This document shows, piece by piece, positions 62,028 through 64,000 of a stretch of 64,000 nucleotides of DNA. The position numbers and the translations under genes were made by a program. The DNA lies in NCBI GenBank assembly GCA_000156115.1, contig DS995276.1, forward strand, positions 1,067,523 through 1,131,522, given 5' to 3'. Under the pieces are notes generated by a model. It did no database searches. It was not told the origin of the DNA and saw only the letters and a program-made list of their open reading frames with translations. Every line of letters starts with the position of its first letter. Position 1 is the stretch's first letter. Origin of the DNA: Rhodobacteraceae bacterium HTCC2083 (GTDB lineage Bacteria > Pseudomonadota > Alphaproteobacteria > Rhodobacterales > Rhodobacteraceae).

Positions 62028-62774
62028 ATGAACTCGATCGTGGAAGGTCATAATTTGAGCATCAAAACTCAGTCAAACGACCAGAATGAAACGTCTTTTT
62101 CTCCAGAATCCGATGAAAACCTGATCGTCGAAAGAATTTACAATGCTGTCATGGAGCAACGTCTTGCGCCGCGCACCAAGCTGAGCGAAGCGGGTCTCTG
62201 CAAGACGTTTGGCGTTGGCCGCATGCGTGTTCGGCGCGCACTTTTGTTGCTTTCCAGTCAAGGAATCGTCGATCTTCGCTCGAATCGCGGGGCTTATGTT
62301 GCTTGTCCGAACAAGGCTGAAGCCAATGATGTTTTCGCAGCCAGAATGCTGATTGAGCCCCCCTTAGTAAGACAGCTGGCACAAAATCCTAATGGTAATA
62401 GTTTAGACCTGCTTACAGAACACATTGCACTGGAGGATACCGCACGCGCACAAAATGAGCGCACCGAGATCATTCGACTTTCCGGCGAATTCCACACAAA
62501 GCTTGCACAATCGACCGGCAATAAATTCATCGCTCGGATGATGCGGGAACTTGTGACCCGCACGTCACTTATTGTGGGCCTGTTTGGATCATCCAAAAAC
62601 GCGAGCTGCCCGGATGACGAACATACGAATATCCTCGATGCGATTCAGTCTCAGAACCCAGATTTGGCAGAGCGGCTTTTAGTGTCTCACCTTGAGCACA
62701 TTCAAAACGGCCTTGATATGGAAGCGCTCCAAGAACCGCAGAACGATTTGGCAGCTATTCTGGGTTCGAATTGA
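62028..62774 (+). CDS. GntR-family transcriptional regulator (FCD domain)
   Basis: The 248-residue protein has an N-terminal winged helix-turn-helix (about 30-95: LIVERIYNAVMEQRLAPRTKLSEAGLCKTFGVGRMRVRRALLLLSSQGIVDLRSNRGAYV). An FCD ligand-binding domain follows (about 105-230), with histidines in EFHTKLAQSTGN and DDEHTNILDAI that probably bind a metal. It is divergent from livK and probably controls the transporter and racemase operon in response to the transported compound. Confidence 0.88.
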   Translation: MNSIVEGHNLSIKTQSNDQNETSFSPESDENLIVERIYNAVMEQRLAPRTKLSEAGLCKTFGVGRMRVRRALLLLSSQGIVDLRSNRGAYVACPNKAEANDVFAARMLIEPPLVRQLAQNPNGNSLDLLTEHIALEDTARAQNERTEIIRLSGEFHTKLAQSTGNKFIARMMRELVTRTSLIVGLFGSSKNASCPDDEHTNILDAIQSQNPDLAERLLVSHLEHIQNGLDMEALQEPQNDLAAILGSN

Positions 62775-63210
62775 TCAGTTTTCGCACAACGTGAGTAAGT
62801 GACTTTAGTCTTGATGCGGCTTGCATGAATGGCCGGTTTTGCCGCCGCGTAGCAGCGTGGATGTTTATAGAAGTGCAGCATTTTTATGCTGCGAGCACGC
62901 GCAGCGAGCTAAACGAATTCACAGAGTGGGCTCCTTACCGTCATTCGCTGCACCGTCCGCTAAGGTCCGCAATGGGCCGGAAGCAGACCTGCCAACCCGC
63001 CCAGCTTTTGGTGCAAGCCACAAATCGTCACTCTGATCTGATGCTTAAATCGGGACCGCTTTTGGGACCACTTCTGCGTTTTACTCTGAGGATAACCCCC
63101 TACAAAGCAACGATAATCTGCGAAGTACGACGTCCTCTCCTGGGCACCACGTAATCACCCAAAGCATTGTAATACCTCACTAATTAGACTTAGTAAGTGA
63201 GCCGTAGACC
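62775..63210. other. Gene-free spacer with degenerate repeat and GGGACC words
   Basis: No convincing gene is present. 62938-62993 matches the decayed repeat at 56235-56290. Around 63055-63074 the sequence reads GGGACCGCTTTTGGGACCAC, similar to the inverted repeat arms at 43696-43766 and possibly integrase-binding words in front of the integrase gene. The region probably holds the integrase promoter. Confidence 0.4.
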
Positions 63211-64000
63211 ATGCTGGCAACCAAATCTAATAGCTATACGTTCCAAAAGGACGGAACCTGGTATTTCTCCCGTAGAGTACCCGCAGATTTACGCAGGCAT
63301 TATCGTACAGGCAGAATAGCTTACTCCCTGAGGACTAAATCCATTAGGGATGCTCGTGTTAGGGCTATGACTGATGCTGCTAAGTTAGACAGGCATTGGC
63401 ACATCCTGCGAATCTCTTCTGATGATTTGCCCGGAAAGCACCTACTCGCTGATGCTGTGCAGGAGCCAGCAACTGTAGCTTCTAGCGATGATCATTCGTT
63501 TAAGGCTGCCGTGGCTGTTTATCTACGCTTGAAGGGTAATAACGCCCTCCAACCTTTGAAGCTGCTGTGAGGCGCTCCTGCGGCTACCTGATTGATTGCT
63601 GTGGGATGAAAGACCTCCACGATTATGTGCGGTCTGACGCTACCAAGTTCCGTGATTATCTATTCGCTAAGGGTCTCAATGGGGCTTCTGTGGCTAGGAT
63701 ATTTGGTACAGTTAGAGCCGTTATAAACTTAGCCCTGAGTGAGTTTGGTCTCGCTATCGTCAACCCATTCTCAAACGTCTATTTTGATCACAGTGTTGGG
63801 GTTAAGAAACGGCTCCCCATAAAGCCTGAAGACATCAAGAACGTACAAGCCGAGTGCTATAAGACTGATGACGAGAAGCGATGGCTGATCGCCCTGATAG
63901 CTGACACAGGGATGCGTTTAGCGGAAGGCGCTGGGCTGTTACGGTCTGACTTCATTGAACAGGACGGGATCTTCTGCGTGAACATTAGGCCTCATCCTTG
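63211..64000 (+). pseudogene. Tyrosine recombinase (phage-type integrase), frameshifted and running off the window
   Basis: The N-terminus (SYTFQKDGTWYFSRRVPADLRRHYRTGRIAYSLRTKSIRDARVRA) is a DUF6538-like domain found in many alphaproteobacterial integrases. The frame stops at 63570, but another frame takes up the protein at once (PPTFEAAVRRSCGYLIDCCGMKDLHDY... VARIFGTVRAVINLALSEFG). It reaches the start of the catalytic domain with Arg in DTGMRLAEGAGLL. One missing base near 63544 explains the break. The catalytic His-Arg-Tyr part lies beyond the window. Either a pseudogene or a base-calling error would fit. Confidence 0.75.

Overview
The window looks like a marine alphaproteobacterium of the Rhodobacteraceae (Roseobacter group). 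The supporting signs are an RPA-family RepA replicon with upstream iterons, an HvrA/H-NS-type nucleoid protein, a DUF2793 protein, typical Roseobacter insertion sequences and moderately high GC with short, overlapping gene junctions. This assignment is inference from gene families; no rRNA or other species marker is present.

Layout. (1) 1-341 has no gene. (2) 342-1559 is an IS3-family element, and an almost identical copy in the same orientation lies at 53589-54806. (3) Between them is a 52-kb block that begins with a plasmid replication module (three 22-bp iterons, a DnaA box, and repA broken by a frameshift in a G run). The block is otherwise almost entirely surface-polysaccharide genes and ends in a sugar transferase cut off by the second IS. 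The simplest reading is a RepA-type exopolysaccharide ('biofilm') plasmid, either captured between two IS copies inside a larger replicon or seen as part of a cointegrate. (4) 54807-56190 is a damaged IS1182-type element. (5) 56499-62774 is a branched-chain amino-acid/amide ABC transporter operon (livK-H-M-G-F) with an Asp/Glu/hydantoin racemase and a divergent GntR regulator. (6) 63211-end is a frameshifted tyrosine integrase that runs off the window.

The polysaccharide block is made of modules. 2897-6303: a membrane NDP-sugar 4,6-dehydratase, an epimerase and an initiating phosphoglycosyltransferase. 6315-9876: a complete route from PEP to 2-hydroxyethylphosphonate (HEP), with a cytidylyltransferase domain fused to PEP mutase as in Fom1, so CMP-HEP is the likely product. 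10097-12436: a Wzm/Wzt-type ABC exporter followed by a CDP-alcohol phosphotransferase. 14409-21298: WecE aminotransferase, two sulfotransferases, a flippase-like protein, WbqC, a methyltransferase and a GT2 transferase. 37105 down to 21319 (minus strand): an 11-gene nonulosonic-acid operon with PseB, NeuB, an SpsF-aldo/keto reductase fusion, an SDR, a DUF4910 protein, a MaoC-SDR-ACP protein and an AAC(3)-FkbH-GNAT protein. 37310-45404: another epimerase, a LicD-like transferase, a sulfotransferase-like protein and the dTDP-rhamnose genes rmlA, D, B and C with a PagL-like lipase. 45566-53588: UDP-glucose dehydrogenase, a DUF2793 protein, a Wzy/WaaL-like protein, UDP-glucuronate epimerase, an H-NS-like protein, ManC and the truncated sugar transferase.

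Taken together, the genes would make and export a heavily decorated glycan containing deoxy-amino sugars, rhamnose, uronic acids and a nonulosonate, with sulfate and probably phosphonate groups. The two most interesting parts are the CMP-phosphonate module beside an ABC glycan exporter, and the carrier-protein/FkbH/AAC(3) set that could load an acyl unit (such as glyceryl) onto an amino sugar. Three copies of a ParB-site-like palindrome near the right end, with no parAB in the window, fit a plasmid that has lost its partition genes.
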